Positions 29,297-42,943 of a stretch of DNA of 64,000 nt are shown piece by piece. Source of the DNA: Pogonophryne albipinna (taxonomy: Eukaryota > Chordata > Actinopteri > Perciformes > Artedidraconidae); NCBI GenBank assembly GCA_028583405.1, contig JAPTMU010000269.1, forward strand, positions 131,291 through 195,290, written 5' to 3'. Under the pieces are notes generated by a model that was not told the origin of the DNA, made no database searches, and saw only the letters and a program-made list of their open reading frames with translations. A program made the position numbers and the translations under genes. How positions within the stretch are numbered: position 1 is the first letter of the stretch; every line of letters starts with the position of its first letter.

Positions 29297-30170
29297 GAGG
29301 GAAAGTACTCATACTACAAGTACTCTACTGGGAGGAAAAGTACTCATACTACAAGTACTCTACTGGGAGGAAAAGTACTCATACTACAAGTACTCTAGTG
29401 GGAGGAAAATTACTCATACTACAAGTACTCTACTGGGAGGAAAAGTACTCCTACTACAAGTACTCTACTGGGAGGAAAAATACTCATACTACAAGTACTC
29501 TACTGGGAGGAAAAGTACTCATACTACAAGTACTCTACTGGGAGGAAAATTACTCATACTACAAGTACTCTACTGGGAGGAAAAGTATTCATACTGTACA
29601 GGTACTCTACTGGGAGGAAAAGTACTCATACTACAAGTACTCTACTGGGAGGAAAAGTACTGATACTACAAGTACTCTACTGGGAGGAAAAGTACTGATA
29701 CTACAAGTACTCTACTGGGAGGAAAAGTACTCATACTGTACAGGTACTCTACTGGGAGGAAAACTACTCATACTACAAGTACTCTACTGGGAGGAAAAGT
29801 ACTCATACTGTACAGGTACTCTACTGGGAGGAAAAGTACTCATACTACAAGTACTCTACTGGGAGGAAAAGTACTCATACTGTACAGGTACTCTACTGGG
29901 AGGAAAAGTACTCATACTACAAGTACTCTACTGGGAGGAAAACTACTCATACTACAAGTACTCTACTGGGAGGAAAAGTACTCATACTGTACAGGTACTC
30001 TACTGGGAGGAAAAGTACTCATACTACAAGTACTCTACTGGGAGGAAAAGTACTCATACTACAAGTACTCTACTGGGAGGAAAAGTACTCATACTGTACA
30101 AATACTCAACTGGGAGTAAAAGTACTAACACCAAAGTACAACACTGTACAAATACTCAACTGGGAGTAAA
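29297..30170. repeat. 35-bp minisatellite upstream of apc, ~24 copies
   Basis: The unit is TACTCTACTGGGAGGAAAAG followed by TACTCATACTACAAG. A variant replaces the end with ACTGTACAGG. It degenerates to the right (AACACCAAAGTACAACAC). It abuts the apc promoter. Confidence 0.96.
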
Positions 30171-31014
30171 CTGATGGAGAGTAAAAGTATTTAATTACGA
30201 TGAAGAAAATGTACTTAAAGTATTCAGAGTAAAATAACACATTGTATAAAATATTTCTAAGCAAATCTTCACTTTTCAGAAGCTGGAAAGTGTTTTTTTA
30301 CATTACATTACAACCAATTTATTTTCTGTTAAAGGTAGGGTATGTAATTTATTTCAGATACACTTGCTGTTATATTCCATTGAATGCTCTTAACATCCCG
30401 ATAGCAATGAATATCTGAAGTGCTTTGACAATAAATACATAAAAAAGTCATCTCTGGAAGCCGTAGTTCTGTAAAAAGCACGACCAATCATCTGAGCCGG
30501 CTAAAGTAACTGGATGGCCTACCTGCCTGTCAGCCTTCCATCTGGGCACAAACTGATCTCGTGCCCTCATTGGTTATGTGCGCGTTCGTGTGTGTTGGAG
30601 GATGGGCTCTGTCAGGAAGGGGCAGATTTTTTCCGGTTGTGTATTTTCAAATTCTAGCGCACTCGAGCTGGTTTCTCCAAAATTACCTACCTTTCACCTA
30701 CTCATGGTTTTATTTGTTTTAAAGGTCTCATCATGTCATGCTATTTTTAGGCATATAGCATAGGTCTCAGATATATACAAATAAAAACATGTGTTTTGCT
30801 CAAAATACCAAACAGATAATTAATTTTAGCTAATATAAACACAGACCATATTACTACCAGAACACGTCTCATTGTTTCTGACAGCAACGTTTCTGATTGG
30901 CCCGTGGGGGTAAAGCCCGCCCACATTTTAGTAATGTGGTCATGACGCAGCAAATCTGGATCAGCTCCGTTGGTCCCCGTTTTTAGAGATGTGGGTACGG
31001 AGGAGAAGAGAGAG
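30171..31014. mobile_element. intergenic sequence with a MITE-like element (30331-30694)
   Basis: 30331-30694 begins AAAGGTAGGGTATGTAATTT and ends with the inverted AAAATTACCTACCTTT, giving imperfect terminal inverted repeats with no internal gene. The segment resembles a widespread fish repeat from memory; its family is not assigned. The remaining ~320 bp (30695-31014) contains GGTCTCA and GGCATATAGCATAGG motifs but nothing I can classify. Confidence 0.5.
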
Positions 31015-31385
31015 GGGTTTGTTTCCTGACACTTTGAGAGTCTCCTGACACACCGGGGGACACACCGGGGACACACCGTGATGAAGAGAAGACATCACTT
31101 TGAGAGTCTCCTGACACACCGGGGACACACGGGGGACACATGGTGACACACCGGGGACACATGGTGACACACCGGGGACACACCGGGGACACATGGTGAC
31201 ACACCGGGGACACACCGGGGACACATGGTGACACACCGGGGACACACGGGTGACACACCGGGGACACACCGGGGACACATGGTGACACACCGGGGACACA
31301 CCGGGATGTAGAGAAGACATCACTTTGAGAGTCTCCTGACACACGGGGGACACACCGGGGACACATGGTGATGTAGAGGAGACAT
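31015..31385. repeat. 12/13-bp minisatellite with duplicated flanks
   Basis: Short units ACACACCGGGGAC and ACACATGGTGAC alternate. A larger block containing GAAGACATCACTTTGAGAG recurs at about 31088 and 31313, with a related TGACACTTTGAGAG at 31027. Confidence 0.93.
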
Positions 31386-31711
31386 CAGAAAGTTACTTTT
31401 GAGCTTGAAAATAATGTAGGATGGTTTAATCTTTACCAACTAACCATATTTGTAAGGCTCTTCCTAAGGTATGTCAACTAGTGATGGCGAGATGAAGCTT
31501 TAAAGCTTTGGAGCTTTGGAGCTTTGGAGTTGGCTCTCAAAGGGTTTCCTGAGGCTTCATCTGAAGCCTTTGAGTCAAACAGTGAGAAACAGGCAGATTC
31601 ATCCCAACAGTGTGATCTTTATATACCGAGCTCCCAATGAGGAAAGAATAACTCTAAACAATGAACTTACAATCATGTTTTCATGTAATCAATATTGTAT
31701 ATATATCCCTG
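31386..31711. mobile_element. probable hAT-derived remnant next to the 55-bp array
   Basis: CTAGTGATGGCGAGATGAAGC, GCTTTGGAGCTTTGG repeats and CAAAGGGTTTCCTGAGGCTTC resemble a common fish hAT non-autonomous family. I cannot find both ends; the right side runs into the array. Confidence 0.4.
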
Positions 31712-34700
31712 TTGTGGTGCAGTGGATAGAGCCTTGTGATGTAATAATGTGACTGAAGGAGGAGGCGTGTGGTGCAGTGGATAGAGCCTTGTGATGTAAT
31801 AATGTGACTGAAGGAGGAGGCGTGTGGTGCAGTGGATAGAGCCTTGTGATGTAATAATGTGACTGAAGGAGGAGGCGTGTGGTGCAGTGGATAGAGCCTT
31901 GTGATGTAATAATGTGACTGAAGGAGGCGGCGTGTGGTGCAGTGGATAGAGCCTTGTGATGTAATAATGTGACTGAAGGAGGAGGCGTGTGGTGCAGTGG
32001 ATAGAGCCTTGTGATGTAATAATGTGACTGAAGGAGGAGGCGTGTGGTGCAGTGGATAGAGCCTTGTGATGTAATAATGTGTAGAAGGAGGAGGCGTGTG
32101 GTGCAGTGGATAGAGCCTTGTGATGTAATAATGTGACTGAAGGAGGAGGCGTGTGGTGCAGTGGATAGAGCCTTGTGATGTAATAATGTGACTGAAGGAG
32201 GAGGCGTGTGGTGCAGTGGATAGAGCCTTGTGATGTAATAATGTGACTGAAGGAGGCGTGTGGTGCAGTGGATAGAGCCTTGTGATGTAATAATGTGTAG
32301 AAGGAGGAGGCGTGTGGTGCAGTGGATAGAGCCTTGTGATGTAATAATGTGACTGAAGGAGGAGGCGTGTGGTGCAGTGGATAGAGCCTTGTGATGTAAT
32401 AATGTGACTGAAGGAGGAGGCGTGTGGGTGCAGTGGATAGAGCCTTGTGATGTAATAATGTGACTGAAGGAGGAGGCGTGTGGTGCAGTGGATAGAGCCT
32501 TGTGATGTAATAATGTGACTGAAGGAGGAGGCGTGTGGTGCAGTGGATAGAGCCTTGTGATGTAATAATGTGACTGAAGGAGGAGGAGTGTGGTGCAGTG
32601 GATAGAGCCTTGTGATGTAATAATGTGTAGAAGGAGGAGGCGTGTGGTGCAGTGGATAGAGCCTTGTGATGTAATAATGTGACTGAAGGAGGCGTGTGGT
32701 GCAGTGGATAGAGCCTTGTGATGTAATAATGTGACTGAAGGAGGAGGTGTGTGGTGCAGTGGATAGAGCCTTGTGATGTAATAATGTGTAGAAGGAGGAG
32801 GCGTGTGGTGCAGTGGATAGAGCCTTGTGATGTAATAATGTGACTGAAGGAGGCGGCGTGTGGTGCAGTGGATAGAGCCTTGTGATGTAATAATGTGACT
32901 GAAGGAGGCGGCGTGTGGTGCAGTGGATAGAGCCTTGTGATGTAATAATGTGACTGAAGGAGGCGTGTGGTGCAGTGGATACAGCCTTGTGATGTAATAA
33001 TGTGACTGAAGGAGGAGGCGTGTGGTGCAGTGGATAGAGCCTTGTGATGTAATAATGTGACTGAAGGAGGCGTGTGGTGCAGTGGATAGAGCCTTGTGAT
33101 GTAATAATGTGTAGAAGGAGGAGGCGTGTGGTGCAGTGGATAGAGCCTTGTGATGTAATAATGTGGACTGAAGGAGGAGGCGTGTGGTGCAGTGGATAGA
33201 GCCTTGTGATGTAATAATGTGACTGAAGGAGGAGGCGTGTGGTGCAGTGGATAGAGCCTTGTGATGTAATAATGTGACTGAAGGAGGAGGCGTGTGGTGC
33301 AGTCGATAGAGCCTTGTGATGTAATAAGTGTGACTGTAAGGAGGAGGCGTGTGTTGCAGTGGATAGAGCCTTGGTGAGTAATAATGTGACTGCAAGGAGG
33401 AGGCGTGGTGGTGCAGTGGATAGCGCCTTGTGATGTAATAATGTGTAGAAGGAGGAGGCTTGTGGTGCAGTGGATAGCGGCCTTGTGATGTAATAATGTG
33501 ACTGAAGGAGGCGCGTTGTGTGCAGCTGGATAGAGCCTATGTGAATCGTACTAATGTGAACTGAAGGAGGGTGTGGTGCAGTGGATACAGCCTTTTTTAT
33601 TTAATATTTTACTGAAGGTAAGGACGGTGGGTGCAGTGGAATAGGCAGCCTTGTGATGTAATAATGTGACTGAAGGAGGCGGCGTGTGGTGCAGTGATAC
33701 AGCCTTGTGAGTAATATTGTAGAAGGGGCGTGGTGGTGCAGTGGATAGAGCCTTGTGATGTAATATGTGACTGAAGGAGGCGGCGTGTGGTGCAGTGGAT
33801 AGCAGCCTTGTGATGTAATAATGTGTACGAAGGAGGAGGCGTGTGGTGCAGTGGCGATAGAGCCTTGTGATGATCATCAATGTGACTTGAAGGAAGGCGG
33901 CGTGTTGGTGCAGTGGATAGAGCCTTGTGATGTAATAATGTGACTGCAGGAGGAGGCGTGCTGGTGCAGTGGAATAGAGGCCTTGTGATGTAATAATGTG
34001 ACTGAAGGAAGAGGCGCTGTGGTGCAGTGGATAGAGCCTTGTTGATGTAATAATGTGACTGAAGGAGGAGGCGTGTGGTGCAGTGGATACAGCCTTGTGA
34101 TGTAATAATGTGTAGAAGGAGGAGGCGTGTGGTGCAGTGGATAGAGCCTTGTGATGTAATAATGTGACTGAAGGAGGCGGCGTGTGGTGCAGTGGATAGA
34201 GCCTTGTGATGTAATAATGTGACTGAAGGAGGAGGCGTGTGGTGCAGTGGATAGAGCCTTGTGATGTAATAATGTGACTGAAGGAAGAGGCGTGTGGTGC
34301 AGTGGATAGAGCCTTGTGATGTAATAATGTGACTGAAGGAGGAGGCGTCTGGTGCAGTGGATAGAGCCTTGTGATGTAATAATGTGACTGAAGGAGGAGG
34401 CGTGTGGTGCAGTGGATAGAGCCTTGTGATGTAATAATGTGACTGAAGGAGGCGGCGTGTGGTGCAGTGGATAGAGCCTTGTGATGTAATAATGTGACTG
34501 AAGGAGGAGCGTGTGGTGCAGTGGATAGAGCCTTGTGATGTAATAATGTGACTGAAGGAGGAGGCGTGTGGTGCAGTGGATAGAGCCTTGTGATGTAATA
34601 ATGTGACTGAAGGAGGAGGCGTGTGGTGCAGTGGATAGAGCCTTGTGATGTAATAATGTGACTGAAGGAGGAGGCGTGTGGTGCAGTGGATACAGCCTTG

Positions 34701-37700
34701 TGATGTAATAATGTGACTGAAGGAGGTGGCGTGTGGTGCAGTGGATAGAGCCTTGTGATGTAATAATGTGTAGAAGGAGGAGGCGTGTGGTGCAGTGGAT
34801 AGAGCCTTGTGATGTAATAATGTGACTGAAGAAGGAGGCGTGTGGTGCAGTGGATAGAGCCTTGTGATGTAATAATGTGACTGAAGGAGGCGGCGTGTGG
34901 TGCAGTGGATAGAGCCTTGTGATGTAATAATGTGACTGAAGGAGGAGGCGTGTGGTGCAGTGGATAGAGCCTTGTGATGTAATAATGTGACTGAAGGAGG
35001 AGGCGTGTGGTGCAGTGGATAGAGCCTTGTGATGTAATAATGTGACTGAAGGAGGAGGCGTGTGGTGCAGTGGATAGAGCCTTGTGATGTAATAATGTGT
35101 AGAAGGAGGAGGCGTGTGGTGCAGTGGATAGAGCCTTGTGATGTAATAATGTGACTGAAGGAGGAGGCGTGTGGTGCAGTGGATAGAGCCTTGTGATGTA
35201 ATAATGTGACTGAAGGAGGAGGCGTGTGGTGCAGTGGATAGAGCCTTGTGATGTAATAATGTGACTGAAGGAGGCGTGTGGTGCAGTGGATAGAGCCTTG
35301 TGATGTAATAATGTGTAGAAGGAGGAGGCGTGTGGTGCAGTGGATAGAGCCTTGTGATGTAATAATGTGACTGAAGGAGGAGGCGTGTGGTGCAGTGGAT
35401 AGAGCCTTGTGATGTAATAATGTGACTGAAGGAGGAGGCGTGTGGTGCAGTGGATAGAGCCTTGTGATGTAATAATGTGACTGAAGGAGGAGGCGTGTGG
35501 TGCAGTGGATAGAGCCTTGTGATGTAATAATGTGACTGAAGGAGGAGGCGTGTGGTGCAGTGGATAGAGCCTTGTGATGTAATAATGTGACTGAAGGAGG
35601 AGGTGTGTGGTGCAGTGGATAGAGCCTTGTGATGTAATAATGTGTAGAAGAGGAGGCGTGTGGTGCAGTGGATAGAGCCTTGTGATGTAATAATGTGACT
35701 GAAGGAGGCGTGTGGTGCAGTGGATAGAGCCTTGTGATGTAATAATGTGACTGAAGGAGGCGGCGTGTGGTGCAGTGGATAGAGCCTTGTGATGTAATAA
35801 TGTGACTGAAGGAGGCGTGTGGTGCAGTGGATACAGCCTTGTGATGTAATAATGTGACTGAAGGAGGAGGCGTGTGGTGCAGTGGATAGAGCCTTGTGAT
35901 GTAATAATGTGACTGAAGGAGGCGTGTGGTGCAGTGGATAGAGCCTTGTGATGTAATAATGTGTAGAAGGAGGAGGCGTGTGGTGCAGTGGATAGAGCCT
36001 TGTGATGTAATAATGTGACTGAAGGAGGAGGCGTGTGGTGCAGTGGATAGAGCCTTGTGATGTAATAATGTGACTGAAGGAGGAGGCGTGTGGTGCAGTC
36101 GATAGAGCCTTGTGATGTAATAATGTGACTGAAGGAGGAGGCGTGTGGTGCAGTGGATAGAGCCTTGTGATGTAATAATGTGACTGAAGGAGGAGGCGTG
36201 TGGTGCAGTGGATAGAGCCTTGTGATGTAATAATGTGTAGAAGGAGGAGGCGTGTGGTGCAGTGGATAGAGCCTTGTGATGTAATAATGTGACTGAAGGA
36301 GGAGGCGTGTGGTGCAGTGGATAGAGCCTTGTGATGTAATAATGTGACTGAAGGAGGAGGCGTGTGGTGCAGTGGATACAGCCTTGTGATGTAATAATGT
36401 GACTGAAGGAGGAGGCGTGTGGTGCAGTGGATAGAGCCTTGTGATGTAATAATGTGACTGAAGGAGGAGGCGTGTGGTGCAGTGGATAGAGCCTTGTGAT
36501 GTAATAATGTGACTGAAGGAGGAGGCGTGTGGTGCAGTGGATAGAGCCTTGTGATGTAATAATGTGACTGAAGGAGGGGCGTGTGGTGCAGTGGATAGAG
36601 CCTTGTGATGTAATAATGTGACTGAAGGAGGCGTGTGGTGCAGTGGATAGAGCCTTGTGATGTAATAATGTGTAAGGAGGAGGCGTGTGGTGCAGTGGAT
36701 AGAGCCTTGTGATGTAATAATGTGACTGAAGGAGGAGGCGTGTGGTGCAGTGGATAGAGCCTTGTGATGTAATAATGTGACTGAAGGAGGAGGCGTGTGG
36801 TGCAGTGGATAGAGCCTTGTGATGTAATAATGTGACTGAAGGAGGAGGCGTGTGGTGCAGTGGATAGAGCCTTGTGATGTAATAATGTGACTGAAGGAGG
36901 AGGCGTGTGGTGCAGTGGATAGAGCCTTGTGATGTAATAATGTGACTGAAGGAGGAGGTGTGGTGCAGTGGATACAGCCTTGTGATGTAATAATGTGACT
37001 AAGGAGGAGGCGTGTGGTGCAGTGGATAGAGCCTTGTGATGTAATAATGTGAGAAGTAGGAGGCGTGTGGTGCAGTGGATAGAGCCTTGTGATGTAATAA
37101 TGTGACTGAAGGAGGAGGCGTGTGGTGCAGTGGATAGAGCCTTGTGATGTAATAATGTGACTGAAGGAGGCGTGTGGTGCAGTGGATAGAGCCTTGTGAT
37201 GTAATAATGTGACTGAAGGAGGAGGCGTGTGGTGCAGTGGATAGAGCCTTGTGATGTAATAATGTGACTGAAGGAGGCGTGTGGTGCAGTGGATAGAGCC
37301 TTGTGATGTAATAATGTGACTGAAGGAGGAGGCGTGTGGTGCAGTGGATAGAGCCTTGTGAAGTAATAATGTGACTGAAGGAGGAGGCGTGTGGTGCAGT
37401 GGATAGAGCCTTGTGTAATAATGTGACTGAAGGAGGAGGCGTGTGGTGCAGTGGATAGAGCCTTGTGATGTAATAATGTGACTGAAGGAGGCGGCGTGTG
37501 GTGCAGTGGATAGAGCCTTGTGATGTAATAATGTGACTGAAGGAGGAGGCGTGTGGTGCAGTGGATAGAGCCTTGTGATGTAATAATGTGACTGAAGGAG
37601 GAGGCGTGTGGTGCAGTGGATAGAGCCTTGTGATGTAATAATGTGACTGAAGGAGGAGGCGTGTGGTGCAGTGGATAGAGCCTTGTGATGTAATAATGTG

Positions 37701-40700
37701 ACTGAAGGAGGCGTGTGGTGCAGTGGATAGAGCCTTGTGATGTAATAATGTGACTGAAGGAGGAGGCGTGTGGTGCAGTGGATAGAGCCTTGTGATGTAA
37801 TAATGTGACTGAAGGAGGAGGCGTGTGGTGCAGTGGATAGAGCCTTGTGATGTAATAATGTGTAGAAGGAGGAGGCGTGTGGTGCAGTGGATAGAGCCTT
37901 GTGATGTAATAATGTGACTGAAGGAGGCGGCGTGTGGTGCAGTGGATAGAGCCTTGTGATGTAATAATGTGACTGAAGGAGGAGGCGTGTGGTGCAGTGG
38001 ATAGAGCCTTGTGATGTAATAATGTGACTGAAGGAGGAGGCGTGTGGTGCAGTGGATAGAGCCTTGTGATGTAATAATGTGACTGAAGGAGGAGGCGTGT
38101 GGTGCAGTGGATAGAGCCTTGTGATGTAATAATGTGACTGAAGGAGGAGGCGTGTGGTGCAGTGGATAGAGCCTTGTGATGTAATAATGTGACTGAAGGA
38201 GGAGGCGTGTGGTGCAGTGGATAGAGCCTTGTGATGTAATAATGTGACTGAAGGAGGAGGCGTGTGGTGCAGTGGATAGAGCCTTGTGATGTAATAATGT
38301 GACTGAAGGAGGCGGCGTGTGGTGCAGTGGATAGAGCCTTGTGATGTAATAATGTGACTGAAGGAGGAGGCGTGTGGTGCAGTGGATAGAGCCTTGTGAT
38401 GTAATAATGTGACTGAAGGAGGAGGCGTGTGGTGCAGTGGATAGAGCCTTGTGATGTAATAATGTGACTGAAGGAGGCGTGTGGTGCAGTGGATAGAGCC
38501 TTGTGATGTAATAATGTGACTGAAGGAGGAGGCGTGTGGTGCAGTGGATAGAGCCTTGTGATGTAATAATGTGACTGAAGGAGGCGTGTGGTGCAGTGGA
38601 TAGAGCCTTGTGATGTAATAATGTGAGAAGGAGGAGGCGTGTGGTGCAGTGGATAGAGCCTTGTGATGTAATAATGTGACTGAAGGAGGAGGCGTGTGGT
38701 GCAGTGGATAGAGCCTTGTGATGTAATAATGTGACTGAAGGAGGAGGCGTGTGGTGCAGTGGATAGAGCCTTGTGATGTAATAATGTGACTGAAGGAGGA
38801 GGCGTGTGGTGCAGTGGATAGAGCCTTGTGATGTAATAATGTGACTGAAGGAGGAGGCGTGTGGTGCAGTGGATAGAGCCTTGTGATGTAATAATGTGAC
38901 TGAAGGAGGCGTGTGGTGCAGTGGATAGAGCCTTGTGATGTAATAAGTGTACTGAAGGAGGAGGCGTGTGGTGCAGTGGATAGAGCCTTGTGATGTAATA
39001 ATGTGACTGAAGGAGGAGGCGTGTGGTGCAGTGGATAGAGCCTTGTGATGTAATAATGTGACTGAAGGAGGAGGCGTGTGGTGCAGTGGATAGAGCCTTG
39101 TGATGTAATAATGTGACTGAAGGAGGAGCGTGTGGTGCAGTGGATAGAGCCTTGTGATGTAATAATGTGACTGAAGGAGGAGGCGTGTGGTGCAGTGGAT
39201 AGAGCCTTGTGATGTAATAATGTGACTGAAGGAGGAGGCGTGTGGTGCAGTGGATAGAGCCTTGTGATGTAATAATGTGACTGAAGGAGGAGGCGTGTGG
39301 TGCAGTGGATAGAGCCTTGTGATGTAATAATGTGACTGAAGGAGGCGTGTGGTGCAGTGGATAGAGCCTTGTGATGTAATAATGTGACTGAAGGAGGAGG
39401 CGTGTGGTGCAGTGGATAGAGCCTTGTGATGTAATAATGTGACTGAAGGAGGCGTGTGGTGCAGTGGATAGAGCCTTGTGATGTAATAATGTGACTGAAG
39501 GAGGAGGCGTGTGGTGCAGTGGATAGAGCCTTGTGATGTAATAATGTGACTGAAGGAGGGCGTGTGGTGCAGTGGATAGAGCCTTGTGATGTAATAATGT
39601 GACTGAAGGAGGAGGCGTGTGGTGCAGTGGATAGAGCCTTGTGATGTAATAATGTGACTGAAGGAGGCGTGTGGTGCAGTGGATAGAGCCTTGTGATGTA
39701 ATAATGTGACTGAAGGAGGCGTGTGGTGCAGTGGATAGAGCCTTGTGATGTAATAATGTGACTGAAGGAGGAGGCGTGTGGTGCAGTGGATAGAGCCTTG
39801 TGATGTAATAATGTGACTGAAGGAGGAGGCGTGTGGTGCAGTGGATAGAGCCTTGTGATGTAATAATGTGACTGAAGGGGAGGCGTGTGGTGCAGTGGAT
39901 AGAGCCTTGTGATGTAATAATGTGACTGAAGGAGGAGGCGTGTGGTGCAGTGGATAGAGCCTTGTGATGTAATAATGTGACTGAAGGAGGAGGCGTGTGG
40001 TGCAGTGGATAGAGCCTTGTGATGTAATAATGTGACTGAAGGAGGAGGCGTGTGGTGCAGTGGATAGAGCCTTGTGATGTAATAATGTGACTGAAGGAGG
40101 AGGCGTGTGGTGCAGTGGATAGAGCCTTGTGATGTAATAATGTGACTGAAGGAGGCGGCGTGTGGTGCAGTGGATAGAGCCTTGTGATGTAATAATGTGA
40201 CTGAAGGAGGCGTGTGGTGCAGTGGATACAGCCTTGTGATGTAATAATGTGACTGAAGGAGGCGTGTGGTGCAGTGGATAGAGCCTTGTGATGTAATAAT
40301 GTGACTGAAGGAGGAGGCGTGTGGTGCAGTGGATAGAGCCTTGTGATGTAATAATGTGACTGAAGGAGGAGGCGTGTGGTGCAGTGGATAGAGCCTTGTG
40401 ATGTAATAATGTGACTGAAGGAGGAGGCGTGTGGTGCAGTGGATAGAGCCTTGTGATGTAATAATGTGACTGAAGGAGGAGGCGTGTGGTGCAGTGGATA
40501 GAGCCTTGTGATGTAATAATGTGACTGAAGGAGGAGGCGTGTGGTGCAGTGGATAGAGCCTTGTGATGTAATAATGTGACTGAAGGAGGAGGCGTGTGGT
40601 GCAGTGGATAGAGCCTTGTGATGTAATAATGTGACTGAAGGAGGCGTGTGGTGCAGTGGATAGAGCCTTGTGATGTAATAATGTGACTGAAGGAGGCGTG

Positions 40701-41760
40701 TGGTGCAGTGGATAGAGCCTTGTGATGTAATAATGTGACTGAAGGAGGAGGCGTGTGGTGCAGTGGATAGAGCCTTGTGATGTAATAATGTGACTGAAGG
40801 AGGAGGCGTGTGGTGCAGTGGATAGAGCCTTGTGATGTAATAATGTGACTGAAGGAGGGGCGTGTGGTGCAGTGGATAGAGCCTTGTGATGTAATAATGT
40901 GACTGAAGGGAGGCGTGTGGTGCAGTGGATAGAGCCTTGTGATGTAATAATGTGACTGAAGGAGGAGGCGTGTGGTGCAGTGGATAGAGCCTTGTGATGT
41001 AATAATGTGACTGAAGGAGGAGGCGTGTGGTGCAGTGGATAGAGCCTTGTGATGTAATAATGTGACTGAAGGAGGAGGCGTGTGGTGCAGTGGATAGAGC
41101 CTTGTGATGTAATAATGTGACTGAAGGAGGAGGCGTGTGGTGCAGTGGATAGAGCCTTGTGATGTAATAATGTGACTGAAGGAGGAGGCGTGTGGTGCAG
41201 TGGATAGAGCCTTGTGATGTAATAATGTGACTGAAGGAGGCGTGTGGTGCAGTGGATAGAGCCTTGTGATGTAATAATGTGACTGAAGGAGGCGTGTGGT
41301 GCAGTGGATAGAGCCTTGTGATGTAATAATGTGACTGAAGGAGGCGTGTGGTGCAGTGGATAGAGCCTTGTGATGTAATAATGTGACTGAAGGAGGAGGC
41401 GTGTGGTGCAGTGGATAGAGCCTTGTGATGTAATAATGTGTAGAAGGAGGAGGCGTGTGGTGCAGTGGATAGAGCCTTGTGATGTAATAATGTGACTGAA
41501 GGAGGCGTGTGGTGCAGTGGATAGAGCCTTGTGATGTAATAATGTGACTGAAGGAGGCGTGTGGTGCAGTGGATAGAGCCTTGTGATGTAATAATGTGAC
41601 TGAAGGAGGCGGTTGGTGCAGTGGATAGAGCCTTGTGATGTAATAATGTGACTGAAGGAGGAGGCGTGTGGTGCAGTGGATAGAGCCTTGTGATGTAATA
41701 ATGTGACTGAAGGAGGCGTGTGGTGCAGTGGATAGAGCCTTGTGGTGTGGTGCAGAAGGA
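31712..41760. repeat. 52/55-bp minisatellite, ~185 units, 10 kb
   Basis: The unit contains TGGTGCAGTGGATAGAGCC, TTGTGATGTAATAATGTG and ACTGAAGGAGGAGGCG. Main variants are GGAGGCG (52 bp), GAGGCGGCG and TGTAGAAGG. TGGTGCAGTGG in each unit fits a tRNA A-box (TRGYNNARNNG), but no B-box is present. Three minus-strand frames remain open for up to ~2,700 codons; these are not genes. Positions 33300-34080 hold many one-base indels. Confidence 0.97.
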
Positions 41761-41885
41761 GGCGGGTCGACACTGCAAGGAGGGATTTTCATTCCTAAAG
41801 AACACTCGTAAAGTGAACCATGTTATAGCATTACATTTAGCTGAAGCTTTTATTACAAAAGAGAGACATATTGACCCGTCATTGA

Positions 41886-42892
41886 TCCAGGGACCCTGAA
41901 GTCTTCCAGGTGAGTCTACCTGAGTCCAGGTGAGTCTACTACCTGAGCCCAGATGAGTCTACTACCCGAGCCCCGGTGAGTCTACCTGAGCTCAGGTGAG
42001 TCTACTACCTGAGCCCAGGTGAGTCTACTACCTGAGCCCCGGTGAGTCTACCTGAGCCCAGGTGAGTCTACTACCTGAGCCCAGGTGAGTCTACTACCTG
42101 AGCCCCAGTGAGTCTACAACCTGAGCCCCGGTGAGTCTACTATCTGAGACCAGGTGAGTCTACCTGAGCCCCGGTGAGTCTACTACCTGAGCCCCAGTGA
42201 GTCTACTACCCGAGCCCAGGTGAGTCTACTACCCGAGCCCCGGTGAGTCTACTACCCGAGCCCAGGTGAGTCTACTACCCGAGCTCCGGTGAGTCTACTA
42301 CCCGAGCCCAGGTGAGTCTACCTGAGCCCAGGTGAGTCTACTACCTGAGCCCAGGTGAGTCTACAACCTGAGCCCAGGTGAGTCTACTACCTGAGCCCAG
42401 GTGAGTCTACCTGAGCCCAGGTGAGTCTACTACCCGAGCCCCGGTGAGTCTACCCGAGCCCAGGTGAGTCTACTACCTGAGCCCAGGTGAGTCTACCTGA
42501 GCCCAGGTGAGTCTACTACCTGAGCCCAGGTGAGTCTACTACCCGAGCCCCGGTGAGTCTCCTACCCGAGCCCAGGTGAGTCTCCTACCCGAGCCCCGGT
42601 GAGTCTACTACCCGAGCCCAGGTGAGTCTACTACCCGAGCCCAGGTGAGTCTACTACCCGAGCCCAGGTGAGTCTACTACCCGAGCCCCGGTGAGTCTAT
42701 TACCCGAGCCCCGGTGAGTCTACTACCCGAGCCCCGGTGAGTCTACTACCCGAGCCCAGGTGAGTCTACTACCCTACCCGAGCCCCGGTGAGTCTACTAC
42801 CCGAGCCCCGGTGAGTCTACTACCCGAGCCCAGGTGAGTCTACTACCCGAGCCCCGGTGAGTCTACTACCCGAGCCCAGGTGAGTCTACCTG
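41886..42892. repeat. 20/23-bp minisatellite carrying splice-donor-like motifs
   Basis: About 45 units of CCCAGGTGAGTCTACTACCTG or a version lacking CTA. Variants are CCCCGGTGAGT and CCCGAG. About half the units contain CAGGTGAGT, a full 5' splice-site consensus on the fktn-sense strand. Confidence 0.95.
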
Positions 42893-42943
42893 GAAACACT
42901 GTACTTCACTCTTAATACACTTTATTAGGCTTCATTCCATTGT

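Noticed and set aside
33551..41805. Minus-strand open frames of 1,597-2,740 codons
   Set aside because: They follow the 52/55-bp repeat exactly, exist in three frames at once, and have no recognisable domain. They reflect a stop-free repeat unit.
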